This document shows positions 36,170 to 46,100 of a DNA stretch of 64,000 bases, one piece after another. The notes beneath the pieces were generated by a model that saw only the letters and a list, made by a program, of their open reading frames with translations, made no database searches and had not been told where the DNA came from. Made by a program: the position numbers and the translations under genes. The stretch lies in NCBI GenBank assembly GCA_944325355.1, contig CALUZS010000002.1, forward strand, positions 124,001 through 188,000, given 5' to 3'. The stretch comes from an uncultured Parabacteroides sp. (GTDB taxonomy: Bacteria; Bacteroidota; Bacteroidia; Bacteroidales; Tannerellaceae). Positions within the stretch are counted from its first letter, which is position 1; every line of letters begins with the position of its first letter.

Positions 36170-36796
36170 CTACTTCTCCTCTCGTCTTAGTAATACCAGA
36201 TTGCGGATATATGCCACAATACCGAACGACTGACCCAATATAAGAACAAAATCGTGCCGGATAATCCCGTAAACAACTATCGATAATGCCCCTAACAGAC
36301 TGATTCCCCAAAAGGCGGATGGCAGGCGGGACTCTCCATAACGCCTTGAATAAAGCCACTGGTAAATAAACCGCAACGTAAATAGAACCTGCCCCACCGA
36401 GCCAAAGAGCAGCAGCCACAACGGTATCTCCCGGTTACTCAAAAAACGGGAGACAAACTCATCGGCGTGCCCCGCCACAAACGTGATGGCAAGCACGGGA
36501 GTAAGCAACAGCAACAGGCGTAACAAATACGGTAAACGGAGCCACACCCCTTTGACCTTCAAGTTCCACAAATAGACATAATAAGAGATAAACTGCCCTA
36601 ATACGATTGCAAAGTCATCGCGCAACCACCCATAAAGGCAAAGCAAGTATGCTCCCAAAAGACTAAACACCCAGAACAGGGAGGGAGAAAGTACATGCCG
36701 TGCCCGTTCGGATTGAATCCACTGGACAAGCACTCGCGCCGAGAAAAAGCCTTGTGCCAAAAGACCGATGCCTAAAACAAGAACAGGATTCGCCAT
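36170..36796 (-). CDS. Lipid A biosynthesis N-terminal domain (LABN) membrane protein
   Basis: The 208-residue integral membrane protein contains two copies of the LABN/PF07578-type unit, each with a F/ARxxxQWxxSE/R pattern: ARVLVQWIQSERARHVLSPSLFW (near residue 22) and LRFIYQWLYSRRYGESRLPSAFW (near residue 135). Each unit is followed by FSLLGAYLL or ISLLGALSI and then a DDF/HDFxxxLGQ motif. Roughly six membrane segments are visible. It is the last gene of a three-gene envelope cluster and lies 23 nt after the GT2 gene. The start MANPVLVLGIG at 36796 fits the family better than the ATG at 36814. The biochemical role is not established. Confidence 0.82.
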   Translation of the reverse strand: MANPVLVLGIGLLAQGFFSARVLVQWIQSERARHVLSPSLFWVFSLLGAYLLCLYGWLRDDFAIVLGQFISYYVYLWNLKVKGVWLRLPYLLRLLLLLTPVLAITFVAGHADEFVSRFLSNREIPLWLLLFGSVGQVLFTLRFIYQWLYSRRYGESRLPSAFWGISLLGALSIVVYGIIRHDFVLILGQSFGIVAYIRNLVLLRREEK

Positions 36797-36819
36797 ACAA
36801 GACACAACTCTCATTGTTA

Positions 36820-37569
36820 TTAAACATTCCGGAAGTTATTATCCGAAACACTGTAATTAATGTAACGTTTCCTCATCCAACGATAAGCAAAACAATCGAC
36901 GAACGGCGAAACCATCCGGTTCCACAAATGATATTTCGACACCCCCGCAACACGTGGAAAATGCCGCACCGGCACCTGTTTTACCCTACCGCCCTGCAAC
37001 AGGATAAGGGCAGGGATAAAGCGGTGCATCCCCGTAAAAAACGGTATGCGTTGCGCGTAATCCGTGTGCATCATTTTCAGCGGGCATCCCGTATCACTTA
37101 CCCCGTCGTGTGTCATCATCCGGCGGAAACCGTTGGCTATTCTTGACTGAAGCTTTTTAAACACCGAATCTTTCCGTTCCGCACGGATACCCATCACCAA
37201 CTCATAATTCCCGATTTCTGCCAACAACAGGTTGAAATCTTCCGGTGTAGTTTGCAAATCGGCATCCATATAGCCCACATACTGTGAAGCGGTTGCGTCT
37301 ATCCCTGCTTTCAGGGCTGCACTCAGACCGCCATTGTTCTTTAATGATAGGTAAAAGAACCCCTCATGGCGGCTGCATACATCTTCGATATACTCCAAGC
37401 TCTTATCCGACGAGCCGTCATTCACAAAAAGCACGCATGTGGAGCACGCAGCATGCGGCAGATACGCCGTCAGCCGTTCCTCCAACGCATATATGTTATC
37501 TTCTTCATTATATACAGGCACGATGACCGTCAGCCTGTAATCTGTCGTCTTATTCATTGCCATATTCAT
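36820..37569 (-). CDS. Family 2 glycosyltransferase, dolichol-phosphate-mannose-synthase-like
   Basis: The 249-residue protein has a GT-A fold, with LTVIVPVYNEEDNIYALEE at the N-terminus, the nucleotide-binding VNDGSSDKSLE and the DxD-like metal site in YMDADLQTTPED (near residue 93). There are no transmembrane helices after the catalytic domain, unlike ArnC. Enzymes of this type charge a polyprenyl phosphate with a sugar from a nucleotide donor. The placement between an ArnT-like transferase and an LABN protein suggests that it supplies the lipid-linked sugar used by the ArnT-like enzyme. The sugar is unknown. Confidence 0.87.
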   Translation of the reverse strand: MNMAMNKTTDYRLTVIVPVYNEEDNIYALEERLTAYLPHAACSTCVLFVNDGSSDKSLEYIEDVCSRHEGFFYLSLKNNGGLSAALKAGIDATASQYVGYMDADLQTTPEDFNLLLAEIGNYELVMGIRAERKDSVFKKLQSRIANGFRRMMTHDGVSDTGCPLKMMHTDYAQRIPFFTGMHRFIPALILLQGGRVKQVPVRHFPRVAGVSKYHLWNRMVSPFVDCFAYRWMRKRYINYSVSDNNFRNV

Positions 37570-37575
37570 TTTATA

Positions 37576-39252
37576 CTATTTATTCTGTTCCGGATAGCCT
37601 TCCGTATTATTTGCCACGGCATCCTTTGCCTTCAATAACGTGACATGGTAAATGAAACTGCCGTTATAGAAACGGCTTGTCTTCGGACGGTGGTTATCGT
37701 CGTAACGCCCCACAGAAAGGGTATCTATCCCTTCCAACCTATCTGGAGACAAAACCTCGCCAATAGGCTTATGCGTTAATAAGACACAGGGCAACTTACC
37801 GTGCAACGAATCGGCGCTTACCGGACGGATACAACGGTGTGCCGCATATACCAGTTCGATACGCAACGCTTCCGTATCCAGATGGTAGAACGGCACCTCT
37901 TTCAGCTCCTCCATCTTCCGTGTCTCCGCAATACTCTTCATCTCGGGGTTGTTGATTATTTTCCCCAATACCGGCATGAAAAAACATTCGGCTGTAAGGA
38001 ACAAGAGAGTTACTCCCCAAAGCAATCCCATAGGGTTGAGCCAAACCGCCGTACGTACCAGATAAAACACAAAAACCAACATCAATATCCCGAAAAGAAG
38101 CCAACTGTAGAAAGAGATGTATCCCGGATGATACAGGAATATCCATGCCGCCGCAGGAAGTAACGCCACCACAAATGCAATCAAAAAAGCATTCGCACGG
38201 AAACAGTATTTGTCAACTGGCAGGATAATTTCTTCAGCCCGGAACGTCTCTTTCCACCATATCAGCAGACAGCCCATCAAATACGCCGAAGGGATAAGCA
38301 AGGGAAACAGATAACGGCTCTTTTTTTCCGGCAGCAAAGACAGCAGCACCAACGATGCCAGCAACCACACCAGCGAAAAGAGCCAGTTACGGGATTTCCG
38401 CCGTCTCGCATCGGCCAACGGAAGAAAAATAGCTGTCAATAAAAACAACGACCATACTCCCGTCTCCAAGAAAAACTTCCAATAATACCACCACGGGCGC
38501 ACGTTATGGTTTATCCACGAACCGGACTCTTTCTGTACAACCGCCGACAAGGAATCGCCCTGCACGACATAGCAATAGGCATACCACCACGTCCCGACGG
38601 CAACGGCTATCAGCAAGGCAATACACAACGCAGGAACTTTTCCCCGCAACGAAGGGCGGCTGAAATAGCCATAGCTGATAAGGAACGGCAGAAACAGAGC
38701 ATAAAGGGAAACCGGTCCCTTGCTCAAGATGGAAAGTCCCGTGAAAAGACCTGCCAGGAGGAAATGTCTCCATGCGCGCGGTGGTGCATTCAAGGCGGAT
38801 GCCAGATGATAAATACCGCCCATCATGAACGCATGGCAATAGATATCCCACGATGCCGTGCGTCCCATCAATATCACATTATAACAGGTACAAAGCAACA
38901 ACGTAGGCACTAACGGGTCCATACGTAAAATCTTCCTGGCAAAATGCCAAAAATAGAAGACCAACAACAATGCAGCCAGCCCCGACATACCTCGCTGTAA
39001 CGCAAGGTTATCCGGAGAAATGATTTCCGCCACCGCCGTCAGCCACGTAGGAAGCGGCGGTTTCTCAAAACGAAGCTCTCCGTTCATGGTCGGCACTATC
39101 CAATGCCCGTCGTAAACCATTTCACGAGCCGTAACAATGTTGCGCGACTCCATGATGTCCGGCGTAATCACGCTGTTATTGACAAAAAATGTAATAAAAC
39201 AGACAACGCACGCCAGCAGAACGCGTCTTCCCTCTATATCTATCCTCATCAT
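37576..39252 (-). CDS. ArnT/PMT-type (GT39/GT83-like) membrane glycosyltransferase
   Basis: The 558-residue protein has about 11-13 transmembrane helices and a soluble C-terminal domain. The first periplasmic loop carries the acidic pair in ARE with GHWIVPTMNGELRFEKPPLPTWLTA, the signature of the ArnT/PMT family, in which lipid-linked sugars are transferred to lipid A or to protein. KPP and the adjacent Trp are the conserved substrate-loop residues. It is the first gene of the three-gene cluster (6 nt before the GT2). A likely role is modification of lipid A or another envelope glycolipid; the acceptor is not shown. Confidence 0.87.
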   Translation of the reverse strand: MMRIDIEGRRVLLACVVCFITFFVNNSVITPDIMESRNIVTAREMVYDGHWIVPTMNGELRFEKPPLPTWLTAVAEIISPDNLALQRGMSGLAALLLVFYFWHFARKILRMDPLVPTLLLCTCYNVILMGRTASWDIYCHAFMMGGIYHLASALNAPPRAWRHFLLAGLFTGLSILSKGPVSLYALFLPFLISYGYFSRPSLRGKVPALCIALLIAVAVGTWWYAYCYVVQGDSLSAVVQKESGSWINHNVRPWWYYWKFFLETGVWSLFLLTAIFLPLADARRRKSRNWLFSLVWLLASLVLLSLLPEKKSRYLFPLLIPSAYLMGCLLIWWKETFRAEEIILPVDKYCFRANAFLIAFVVALLPAAAWIFLYHPGYISFYSWLLFGILMLVFVFYLVRTAVWLNPMGLLWGVTLLFLTAECFFMPVLGKIINNPEMKSIAETRKMEELKEVPFYHLDTEALRIELVYAAHRCIRPVSADSLHGKLPCVLLTHKPIGEVLSPDRLEGIDTLSVGRYDDNHRPKTSRFYNGSFIYHVTLLKAKDAVANNTEGYPEQNK

Positions 39253-39411
39253 ACCAAATTACTCAACTAATCAGCTGTTGTATAGCCATATATCCCAAAA
39301 AGATAGCCGGAGAATAAAAACAAGCCAAGCCTTCCCCGAATACATATTCCATTATCCGGGGACGAAAATAAAACCCGATTTTGTAGGAATTTTGAAGATT
39401 GCCCCTAAAGC

Positions 39412-40137
39412 CTACAAGAAAAATTTGTAGCCTAACGACAGCATCAGGCATTGGTTCGACACCTTGTTGTTACGTCCGCGCACTTTGACCGGCTCCGAGA
39501 AACCATCCCATATCCGGTGCAAGCCGTAATCATACGAAAGATTTATGCAGACATGGGAAATATCGGCAGTCAGCCGGAACTGCATTCCATGGTCGAAGCG
39601 GTCGAATGGCTTGTAAACAGATTTATAAGAAGTATCTTCGTTCTCCATTTCCAACTGTTTGAAGGGATTCTCCCATTTCCTGTTTATATAATGGTCATAA
39701 CCTCCTCCATACCCGTACATCGTAGTGACATGGACCGGCGAGTTCGAATCGATTCCCACACCAAAATACCAACCGAAGCTTGGGACAAGGGAAAACACCC
39801 GGGAAAGCCTGAAACGGTAAGCCACACGGATAGGAAGTTCCAAATAACGAAGATTGATCATATCCACTCTCTCATAAAAATGCTCTCCCCCTTTAGGACT
39901 CTCTCCTGTCAACCGTCTTGCACCTTTTGATGTATAATCGAAACCTGTCTGTATTTCTATATTTTGATAAACCGGAACATCCAAAACCAACCCTCCGAAA
40001 CCTCTACCTATTGCCGCATTATTTTGAACGTGCATAAATGAAACAGAGCCTCCGGCTTCCACTCCCAATCGGATTTGGGCATTTGCCACACACAAAAAAC
40101 AAATCCCCATTATTAATAACAATAATACTTTTTTCAT
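39412..40137 (-). CDS. Outer-membrane beta-barrel protein (PorT-like)
   Basis: The 241-residue protein has a signal peptide (KVLLLLIMGICFLCVANA) and then an eight-strand-type barrel with alternating aromatic and polar residues: IRLGVEAGGSVSFMHV, YQNIEIQTGFDYTSKGA, ELPIRVAYRFRLSRVFSLVPSFGWYFGVG, and a C-terminal strand LSLGYKFFL ending in an aromatic/leucine as barrels do. This is the 'outer membrane protein beta-barrel' (PorT-like) family of Bacteroidetes. Function is unknown. It has a -7 promoter motif 62 nt upstream. Confidence 0.8.
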   Translation of the reverse strand: MKKVLLLLIMGICFLCVANAQIRLGVEAGGSVSFMHVQNNAAIGRGFGGLVLDVPVYQNIEIQTGFDYTSKGARRLTGESPKGGEHFYERVDMINLRYLELPIRVAYRFRLSRVFSLVPSFGWYFGVGIDSNSPVHVTTMYGYGGGYDHYINRKWENPFKQLEMENEDTSYKSVYKPFDRFDHGMQFRLTADISHVCINLSYDYGLHRIWDGFSEPVKVRGRNNKVSNQCLMLSLGYKFFL

Positions 40138-40198
40138 TTCAATCTAAGTTTAAATAGTTATGACTAATTCTAAAGCTTTGCAAAACTTTTTCGAGGGG

Positions 40199-40206
40199 CA
40201 AAGTTA
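40199..40206 (-). promoter_or_regulatory. -7 promoter motif of the barrel protein gene
   Basis: TAACTTTG on the minus strand fits TAnnTTTG exactly; the upstream box is unclear. Confidence 0.45.
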
Positions 40207-40296
40207 CAGGATATTTTACCGGACAGAATAAAAACAAGGTAAGTAAAATATGGACAACGCTATACTGATTATCAGCGATATATCAGAAAAAAATAT

Positions 40297-40324
40297 GGAC
40301 AAAGGCAGAAATCTGCCTTTGTCC
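40297..40324 (-). terminator. Terminator after the TPR/LuxR gene
   Basis: GGACAAAGGCAGA (40297-40309) pairs with TCTGCCTTTGTCC (40312-40324). It lies 11 nt past the stop of the gene ending at 40335, with T-rich sequence further along the minus strand. Confidence 0.8.
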
Positions 40325-40334
40325 GGTCAACTTT

Positions 40335-41837
40335 CTAAACAGATTGGAACAAAGTCGTCAAATACTCTCCCAATTTTTTTCCCTGTCCCACGATACCCAG
40401 TTTTTGCCGTACGCGCAAACGGTATTTCGATACCGAATCTTGGGAAATATTCAATAGCAAGGCTTCTGTTTTAATATCCAAGTCGTATAAGGCAAGCAAA
40501 CAACAATGGATATCTTTCCCCGTCAAGTCAGGGAACAACGCTTTTATCTTTTCTGTAAACAACGGATAGATTTCATTGATTTCAGATTCTGCATGCAACC
40601 AATCCTGTTCCGTTAACTCTCCCAGCAAACCTTTTCCCGGAACAAAATTTCTCGCTTCCTCTATCTTCCGGGACAAAAACGTAAAAGGCAATTTCTCCGG
40701 ATGTGCAATCTCCGTCACGGCATCTGTTGCTTTTTCCGGTATTAGTTCCTTATCTTCCGAAAGCTCCTCAATAACTGCATATCTTTTCTTTTTTCTTTTC
40801 AATCGCACACTATACAGGCAAAATGTTAACACCATTAAAACTGCACCTGCAATTCCTATGGCATAATAGGAAAACGGCAAGCCCGGCGACCCATGCTCCC
40901 AAATATAACCGTTCTCAAACACGTCGTTTTCCTGGCCTATTTCTTCGTACGGGTAATCGGTTTCCTCGCTCTTTCTCGATGCAATGTATTTTTCATGCAA
41001 GCTCTTTTCAAACTCCGAATTGCCCGGTTTCAAATGCGATGAAGCCCAATGCGGAAACACTTTATCGATACACGTACTGTCCAAACTCATTGCCTGCACA
41101 AAACGTTGCTCTGCTATCGAATCCAATTTCAGCGCCTGGTATATCCTCCCCGCCTTATAACAGATAAGCGACTTCACATGTTCCCGTAAAGTATCGGGAA
41201 AACTTTCTGCCTTACGCACAAACAGCAACGAGGAATCGCGGTCGCCCAAATAAAAATAAAATTTCCCCAGCTTACACAGTGCCAGCCGGTATTGGACCTG
41301 CTCTTTTCCTTGCTCAAAATAACCAAGTGCTTTATGCAAATATGCCTTGCCCTCTTCATACCGTTGCTGTTTCCCATACATCAACGCAAGGGCTTTACTG
41401 GCAGTGCCAGCCAAGTTATGATAACCGCCTGCATCGGCTTTTGCCAATACTTCTTTGAACATCTCTTCCGCTTCAGGCAAAACTCCACTTTCACCATACG
41501 AATATCCCATATAAAGTTGTACAGCCAGCAACTCTTCCTCTGAGCCGTTGTGAGCTTTCAGCCACGCCCGTGCATCTTCAAGCTGCGAATAATACGGCAT
41601 CTCCTTCCCCATCATCGATGCCAGGCGGGCATACGTCATGCACCAACGGGTACGCAAAGAGGGTTTCAATTTCTCCGGCTCGGATATTTCAGCCAATAAG
41701 GCATAGGCCTGCTCAGGCTGCTCATGCATCATCTGCTCCGCCAGATAAACCGACTCCTCCGGATTGTATGAATGCCGCGACACGCAACTTTCCAGACAGA
41801 ATATAAATACCAAGAAAAAAGAATAATACACTCTCAT
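40335..41837 (-). CDS. Membrane-anchored TPR protein with C-terminal LuxR-type HTH
   Basis: The 500-residue protein has a signal-like N-terminus with a lipobox-like CLESC, a series of TPR repeats through residues about 40-300 (for instance AEEMFKEVLAKADAGGYHNLA, KALGYFEQGKEQ), one transmembrane segment near residue 325 (YAIGIAGAVLMVLTFCLYSV) and a cytoplasmic C-terminus with a LuxR-like helix-turn-helix (IKTEALLLNISQDSVSKYRL). Such one-component regulators sense periplasmic signals in Bacteroidales. The signal and target genes are unknown. A promoter pair lies just upstream (41871-41902). It is not adjacent to the peptide cluster, so a regulatory link is not supported. Confidence 0.8.
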   Translation of the reverse strand: MRVYYSFFLVFIFCLESCVSRHSYNPEESVYLAEQMMHEQPEQAYALLAEISEPEKLKPSLRTRWCMTYARLASMMGKEMPYYSQLEDARAWLKAHNGSEEELLAVQLYMGYSYGESGVLPEAEEMFKEVLAKADAGGYHNLAGTASKALALMYGKQQRYEEGKAYLHKALGYFEQGKEQVQYRLALCKLGKFYFYLGDRDSSLLFVRKAESFPDTLREHVKSLICYKAGRIYQALKLDSIAEQRFVQAMSLDSTCIDKVFPHWASSHLKPGNSEFEKSLHEKYIASRKSEETDYPYEEIGQENDVFENGYIWEHGSPGLPFSYYAIGIAGAVLMVLTFCLYSVRLKRKKKRYAVIEELSEDKELIPEKATDAVTEIAHPEKLPFTFLSRKIEEARNFVPGKGLLGELTEQDWLHAESEINEIYPLFTEKIKALFPDLTGKDIHCCLLALYDLDIKTEALLLNISQDSVSKYRLRVRQKLGIVGQGKKLGEYLTTLFQSV

Positions 41838-41870
41838 TACCATTCCCTGCGACTATTTAAATTCCGCCTG

Positions 41871-41902
41871 CAAAGATAAGCTTCTTATTCCATAAACACA
41901 AA
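41871..41902 (-). promoter_or_regulatory. Promoter of the TPR/LuxR gene
   Basis: On the minus strand TATCTTTG (41871-41878) fits TAnnTTTG and TTTG (41899-41902) lies 20 nt upstream. The pair overlaps the end of the upstream DUF486 gene. Confidence 0.65.
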
Positions 41903-42256
41903 ATAAACCGCCAGAATCAAACACAAGAAAGCCAGCAAATGGTTCCAATGCAAAACTTCGCCCTTAAACAATACCGTAGAGAAAACAGTAAATACAATAA
42001 GCGTGATGGCTTCCTGCATTACTTTAAGCTGCATAAGCGAGAAAGGTCCCCCGTTTCCGGCAAAGCCAATCCGGTTTGCCGGGACCTGGCACAAATACTC
42101 AAGAAAAGCTATCGACCAACTGAACACAATCACCCCAATCAACGGCAAAGATGCAAACCAACTGAACTCCTGTTTCAATTTCAAATGCCCATACCAGGCA
42201 AAAGTCATGAATATATTGGATATTACCAATAAACCGACCGTGTACAATGCTTTCAT
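41885..42256 (-). CDS. DUF486 / DMT-like small membrane protein
   Basis: The 123-residue protein has four transmembrane helices, with MKALYTVGLLVISNIFMTFAWYGHLKLK, then SLPLIGVIVFSWSIAFLEYL and CQVPANRIG. This resembles the DUF486 family, distant relatives of drug/metabolite transporters, with no established substrate. The start MKALYTVG at 42256 follows a well-formed promoter (42281-42311); the open frame runs 54 codons further upstream through that promoter, so the longer version is rejected. Confidence 0.85.
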   Translation of the reverse strand: MKALYTVGLLVISNIFMTFAWYGHLKLKQEFSWFASLPLIGVIVFSWSIAFLEYLCQVPANRIGFAGNGGPFSLMQLKVMQEAITLIVFTVFSTVLFKGEVLHWNHLLAFLCLILAVYFVFME

Positions 42257-42280
42257 TCCTTCTCCTTTTTTAAACGGGTG

Positions 42281-42311
42281 CAAAGATATTCCTTTCGCAA
42301 TCATTTTCAAA
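42281..42311 (-). promoter_or_regulatory. Promoter of the DUF486 gene
   Basis: On the minus strand TATCTTTG (42281-42288) fits TAnnTTTG and TTTG (42308-42311) lies 19 nt upstream, 25 nt before the chosen start. Confidence 0.7.
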
Positions 42312-42428
42312 TATAAAAACAAGGATAATAGTAAAAACGGCATCCTGGTTCCATCCGATGCCAAACTGCCAGCATACAGTCGCACAATGGTCAATTTGTC
42401 AGTTAATTTTCCGGGCATTCGTGAAACA

Positions 42429-42444
42429 AAACTTGCGCAAGTTT
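42429..42444. repeat. 16-bp perfect palindrome
   Basis: AAACTTGCGCAAGTTT is fully symmetric and is followed by an A-run. It could be an operator or, read on the minus strand, a hairpin next to a T-run. Confidence 0.5.
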
Positions 42445-42520
42445 AAAAAAGAACCTGGATTATTTAAAAAGATTTTTGATAGTATAAAAACGATTCTCCG
42501 GGGAAGGTTTTCCGTCTGTC

Positions 42521-42536
42521 TGGTCTGCTTATTGCA
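42521..42536 (+). promoter_or_regulatory. Sigma-54-like promoter of hsp20
   Basis: TGGTCTGCTTATTGCA has GG and GC separated by exactly 10 nt, as in the -24/-12 consensus TGGCACN5TTGCA (TGG and TTGCA match; the ACR part does not). It lies 82 nt before the hsp20 ATG. No TAnnTTTG motif is seen there. Confidence 0.45.
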
Positions 42537-42618
42537 AAACTCTTAGTGAACTTGAAAACCGGAAGGTTGGAGAGCAAAAAAAGATATAGAAACAATTAAA
42601 ATATAGGAGATTAAAACT

Positions 42619-43050
42619 ATGATGCCGAGAAAGTATAATCAAAATTGGTTACCGAGTATTTTCAATGATTTCTTCGATAACGACTGGATGGTCAGGACAA
42701 ATGCAACAGCACCTGCTATCAACGTAATAGAAAACGATACGGATTACAAGATTGAAGTTGCAGCTCCGGGCATGACAAAAGAAGATTTCAACGTACATTT
42801 GACTGAGAATAACGAATTGGTCATTTCGATGGAGAAGAAAAACGAAACGAACAACGATAAAGATAAAAACAAAAAATATCTGCGTCGCGAATTTTCTTAC
42901 TCGAAATTTGAACAATGCATGGTTCTCCCCGACGATGTCGAGAAAGACAAAATCAGCGCCAACGTCAACGATGGCGTATTGACAATCGATTTGCCGAAAA
43001 TGACCAAAGAGGGAAAAGCCAATGTCTGCAAAATTATCGATATCAAATAA
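42619..43050 (+). CDS. Hsp20/alpha-crystallin small heat-shock protein
   Basis: The 143-residue chaperone holds unfolding proteins in the cytoplasm. The alpha-crystallin domain (residues about 35-135) starts with PAINVIENDTDYKIEVAAPGM, has the middle strands ENNELVISMEKKNE, and ends in DGVLTIDLPK, the conserved GVLTIxxPK-type motif. The N-terminus is short and aromatic (WLPSIFNDFFDNDW), as in bacterial class A/B Hsp20s. It stands alone, with a possible sigma-54 promoter upstream and a very strong terminator downstream. Confidence 0.95.
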   Translation: MMPRKYNQNWLPSIFNDFFDNDWMVRTNATAPAINVIENDTDYKIEVAAPGMTKEDFNVHLTENNELVISMEKKNETNNDKDKNKKYLRREFSYSKFEQCMVLPDDVEKDKISANVNDGVLTIDLPKMTKEGKANVCKIIDIK

Positions 43051-43073
43051 ATAAGGGTTGACTCCAAATAAGC

Positions 43074-43127
43074 AAGCCGCCTGTTGCTACCGGGAATACC
43101 CGTAACAACAGGCGGCTTTATTTTTTA
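43074..43127. terminator. Bidirectional terminator after hsp20 and the RND cluster
   Basis: AAGCCGCCTGTTGCTACCGGG (43074-43094) pairs with the complementary arm around 43099-43118 with a single offset, followed by TTTATTTTTT. It ends hsp20 and the converging minus-strand peptide/RND cluster. Confidence 0.9.
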
Positions 43128-43144
43128 CAGGGGGCACGCCTTTT

Positions 43145-46100
43145 TTAACTTTTCACCTGCAATATATCCTTTTTCAATACCAGAACCGGCAACAAGGCAA
43201 AGACGCCGAGCAACGACATCGCCAACCCGCCAATGGTTCCGGCCGCCAAAGGGAACCAGAAAGCTTCGCGCCCGGTTCCCACCATGAAAGGAATGAAGCC
43301 CAATATGGTAGACACCACGGTTAAGAAAATCGGGATAATCTTTGTATTCCAAGCTTTAATATAAGCTCTCAAAGAGGGCATTTTGGGGAAACGACGCCTG
43401 AGCGAAACATATTCATTCAGGATATAAATACTTGCGTTCACCGTGATACCGCACAAAAGCACGAATGAAGCGAACCCGCCTTGGTCGAAATTCAAACCAA
43501 ACCCATAGAACGTAAGGAATACACCGATATAAGAAACCGGTATCACCAGTATAACTGCCAACGGAACCTTTACCGAATTGAACAATATGCTGGTAATAAA
43601 GAAAATGATTCCAACAACAATCAGCAACAACAAATACTGTTTGTAATCTTTTCCTCCCCATTTCCATACGGTTTGTTCCGACTGGGCGCTATATCCCATA
43701 GGAAGCTGTTCGTTAAACTCTTTCAAGTCCCGTTTCAATATCCGTCCTCCTTGCCCATACGGACCGATATACTCATATTGCAGGCACAAACGGTATTGCT
43801 GGTTCTCCTTCGCTATCTGTCGTGGCGTCAGCCCTTTTTCAATCGTTGCGAGCTCCGAGAGCTTATGAATGTTCCCGCCCGACTCATAAGGAAAATGCTG
43901 CAATGCCCAAGAATCATAAAGCCCGGATTGCTTCGACGACAATTTTATGCTTTCCGTCCCCGTATCCGTATCCACAGAAGTTACATATATGTCTTGCCCG
44001 AATATGGGAGATATCGCGCCAAACAGCCTGGATGCCGAAATACCTTGTTGCAACATGCGCTCTTTGTCCAAATCGAAATAAAATTCTTGGTAATCGTCTT
44101 TCCAATAAGAAAACTCCGAATTTATCGTCACTTCCTTGATACGCCGGTGCGTCAACAGCTTTTCTTTGAACTTCTCCGCCCAATAATAAAGTTCATCATA
44201 GTTATATCCATACATCTTCACGCGGAATGAACCAGCATCTTCACGGGTGCTATTATTGCTAAATCCCGTATCCTTCAATCCATATACCGTCCAACCGCTA
44301 CCGCCCAATTCCAGTACTTTCCCGATGATATCTTCCTCCAACGTATACGGGAACTCGGTTTTTTCATACTCTTTCTTAAAATATATGTCGATGGATGCCC
44401 TTTGTGCGTTTGAGATGTCCGTATGGAACTGCCTGATTTCTTTATATTGGCTCAAATAGGCTTCCATCTTTTTTATAACGACATTCATCTGCTCCAAAGT
44501 GCTCCCATTAGGCATACTGGCTGCTATATGCAGAACGACCTCTTCTTTACGGGTAAGATAACTGCCTTCATACACATTTTGCACAAACAGGCGCAAACTG
44601 CCTCCCAAGACGTTGTCTACAACCGGTCTTATCTTCGAGTATATCTCGGAACCGAATATTGCATTATACCATTCAACGAACCGCCCTTTTCCATCCATCC
44701 TTTCCGGCATCATGAATACCGGAAGACCGAACAACAACAAAAAGAACAGACATACAGCCACCCGCCAACGACACATAAAACGGATTAACCTGCCATAAAA
44801 CCGGGAAAAATGAACCGGAAAACGGCGAATCTTCCTGAAGACGGCGAGCCACGCATGGCTATGCCCCCATTTTCCCACATTCAACGCCTGCTTCTTCAAC
44901 CCGATTTTTTCTATCAGGGACGGGACAAAAAACAAAGCGACAAATAAAGATACCGCCAGATTAATCATAACCACCGCGGCGAAGTCCTGCAAGTTCAAAC
45001 GGATGCGCTCGTCCAAGAAAAAGATTATAACCAACGCGCCCATCGTTGTCAGCGTGGCGGCCAATATCGACATGAAAACCTTCAGGTCTTTCCGGCGCAA
45101 GTAATGGTCGGTCATCACAATCGTATTGTCAAGCACAAGGTTCAACGAAATCGTAATGCCCGCCAATGAATAAAGCTGCATTTCCAACCCGAACCAATAA
45201 TAAAATATAAAGGCTATCGCAATGTTTACACTCAAACTTACAACAATCAGCCAAAGATATTTCAGGTTCAGCGTAATCAACAAAACGAACAACAGCAAAA
45301 TAAGCACAGTCAGTCCCGTCCGGAAATAAATCTTATCCAATTCCTGCTGGATATATTCCGTTGCATTATAGCTCATATAAATCTCATATCCGGGAGGCAA
45401 TCCTTGGCGGATCTTTTCCAACTCCTCTTCTACTTTCTGGCTCAACTGAAGCTGGTTGGCGCTTTCTTCGGCTGTAATAGACATATAAATGGAATTCAAT
45501 CCATTGATACGGTAATAGCTATGGGGCTTTTCCTCCTGGTATGATACTTTCACCAGCTCATCCAAACGAATCATACTCCCGTTAGCGGAACGAATCCAAA
45601 TGAGCGTCGGATCAAAAGCCTTCTCGCTCTTTTGCTTCGGGACCAAGAGCAACCGTATCCATTCTTTACCTCCCGAAGCCGACTCGATATTATAAATCCC
45701 CATGAATTCTTTCTCATAAAAATCCCTTACCGCCTGCGAAATCTCACTCAACGAAATTCCCAATGTCCGCAGCTGCTCATTATCATACTCCAACATCCAT
45801 TCCATCGGAGTAGCCCCGCTCACGTCTATCTTATAGATACCTTGCAATTTGGCAAGCTTTGACTTAATATGCTCCTCGGCATACTGCTGGATCAAAATAG
45901 GAGTAGACGGTGCATTTATGGTAAAAGTCATAAAAGGACGGGATGTGTTCTCATCCGGAAGTTTCATGCTTAGATACGGATACGAAACGCCATCCGGCAA
46001 TTCCGGCCATGTCTGCCGGATAATCGTCGAGGCCTCGAACCGGACCAATTCCGGATCCGCATATTTGTCCAAGTCTATCGTAATGCTTCCCCAACCATTA

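Larger units (their letters stand above)
42257..42618. other. 362-bp divergent intergenic region
   Basis: It lies between the DUF486 gene and hsp20. It holds the DUF486 promoter (42281-42311), a perfect 16-bp palindrome followed by an A-run (42429-42444) and a sigma-54-like promoter (42521-42536). No gene is seen. Confidence 0.6.

Noticed and set aside
38509..38520. DnaA-box-like TTATCCACG as an origin
   Set aside because: A single near-match inside the ArnT-like coding sequence, with no cluster.
40335..41837. TPR/LuxR regulator as the controller of the peptide cluster
   Set aside because: It has its own promoter and terminator, and hsp20 and DUF486 lie between. No link is visible in the sequence.
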